A stretch of 5,672 bases of DNA, from the NCBI GenBank assembly GCA_020722245.1, contig DYLE01000074.1, forward strand, positions 4,488-10,159, given 5' to 3'. This document shows positions 5,636-5,672 of the stretch, in pieces. The position numbers and the translations under genes are program-made. Source of the DNA: Desulfonema limicola. Its GTDB lineage: Bacteria > Desulfobacterota > Desulfobacteria > Desulfobacterales > Desulfosalsimonadaceae. Under the pieces are notes generated by a model, which did no database searches, was not told the DNA's origin, and saw nothing but the letters and a program-made list of their open reading frames with translations. Position 1 is the first letter of the stretch. Every line of letters begins with the position of its first letter.

Positions 5636-5653
5636 TTTTTGGCATTCCAAAAA
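5636..5653 (+). other. Perfect 7-base-pair inverted repeat
   Basis: TTTTTGG (5636-5642) and CCAAAAA (5647-5653) flank the loop CATT. It directly follows the tandem repeats and ends four bases before AGGAG. It could form a hairpin ahead of the ribosome binding site or be a protein-binding palindrome. Confidence 0.6.
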
Positions 5654-5657
5654 TATC

Positions 5658-5672
5658 AGGAGCGGCCATGGT
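5658..5672 (+). other. Ribosome binding site and start of a gene cut by the window edge
   Basis: AGGAG (5658-5662) stands five bases before ATG (5668-5670), followed by GT, so the product would begin Met-Val. Nothing more of the gene is visible. Given the repeats just upstream, a transposase gene such as an istA-type gene is one guess, but product identity cannot be read. Confidence 0.4.

Overview
The window suggests an anaerobic sulfate-reducer-like bacterium, most likely a Desulfobacterota (former Deltaproteobacteria) member. This is inferred from gene content: two MinD/Mrp-type ATPases with inserted ferredoxin domains followed by two NifX-like proteins, the second resembling the Orange Protein (ORP) of Desulfovibrio. 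Every gene called with confidence is on the + strand.

Region 1 (1-480) is a small stand-alone four-helix-bundle gene of the 23S rRNA intervening-sequence protein (S23) family. Short 9- and 7-base repeats flank it on both sides in opposite orientation. The inner 25 bases of each flank have the same 9-7-9 layout and match at 21 of 25 positions as an inverted repeat. The gene looks AT-richer than its neighbours, and the whole cassette reads as an inserted unit that ends just before the ribosome binding site of the next gene.

Region 2 (489-2358) holds an ABC-2 type exporter permease and sfsA (PD-(D/E)XK nuclease family), separated by one base. The ATPase partner of the permease would be expected upstream, outside the window.

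Region 3 (2355-5548) is the most interesting part. A candidate promoter overlapping the sfsA stop leads into a hairpin-plus-T-run leader and a 125-residue receiver-like protein that lacks the usual Mg-binding acidic pair. A second candidate promoter and a structured leader precede two ferredoxin-containing P-loop ATPases (278 and 290 residues, 14 bases apart) and two NifX-like proteins (128 and 119 residues). The expected logic is that the paired Fe-S ATPases load or remodel a metal cluster carried by the NifX-like proteins, as proposed for the ORP complex. The role of the receiver-like protein is unknown.

Region 4 (5549-5672) holds no complete gene. It has two tandem 25-26 base repeats sharing an 18-base core, then a perfect hairpin, then a ribosome binding site and an ATG at the very edge. 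This resembles the left end of an insertion sequence, possibly IS21-like, but it could also be an operator region.
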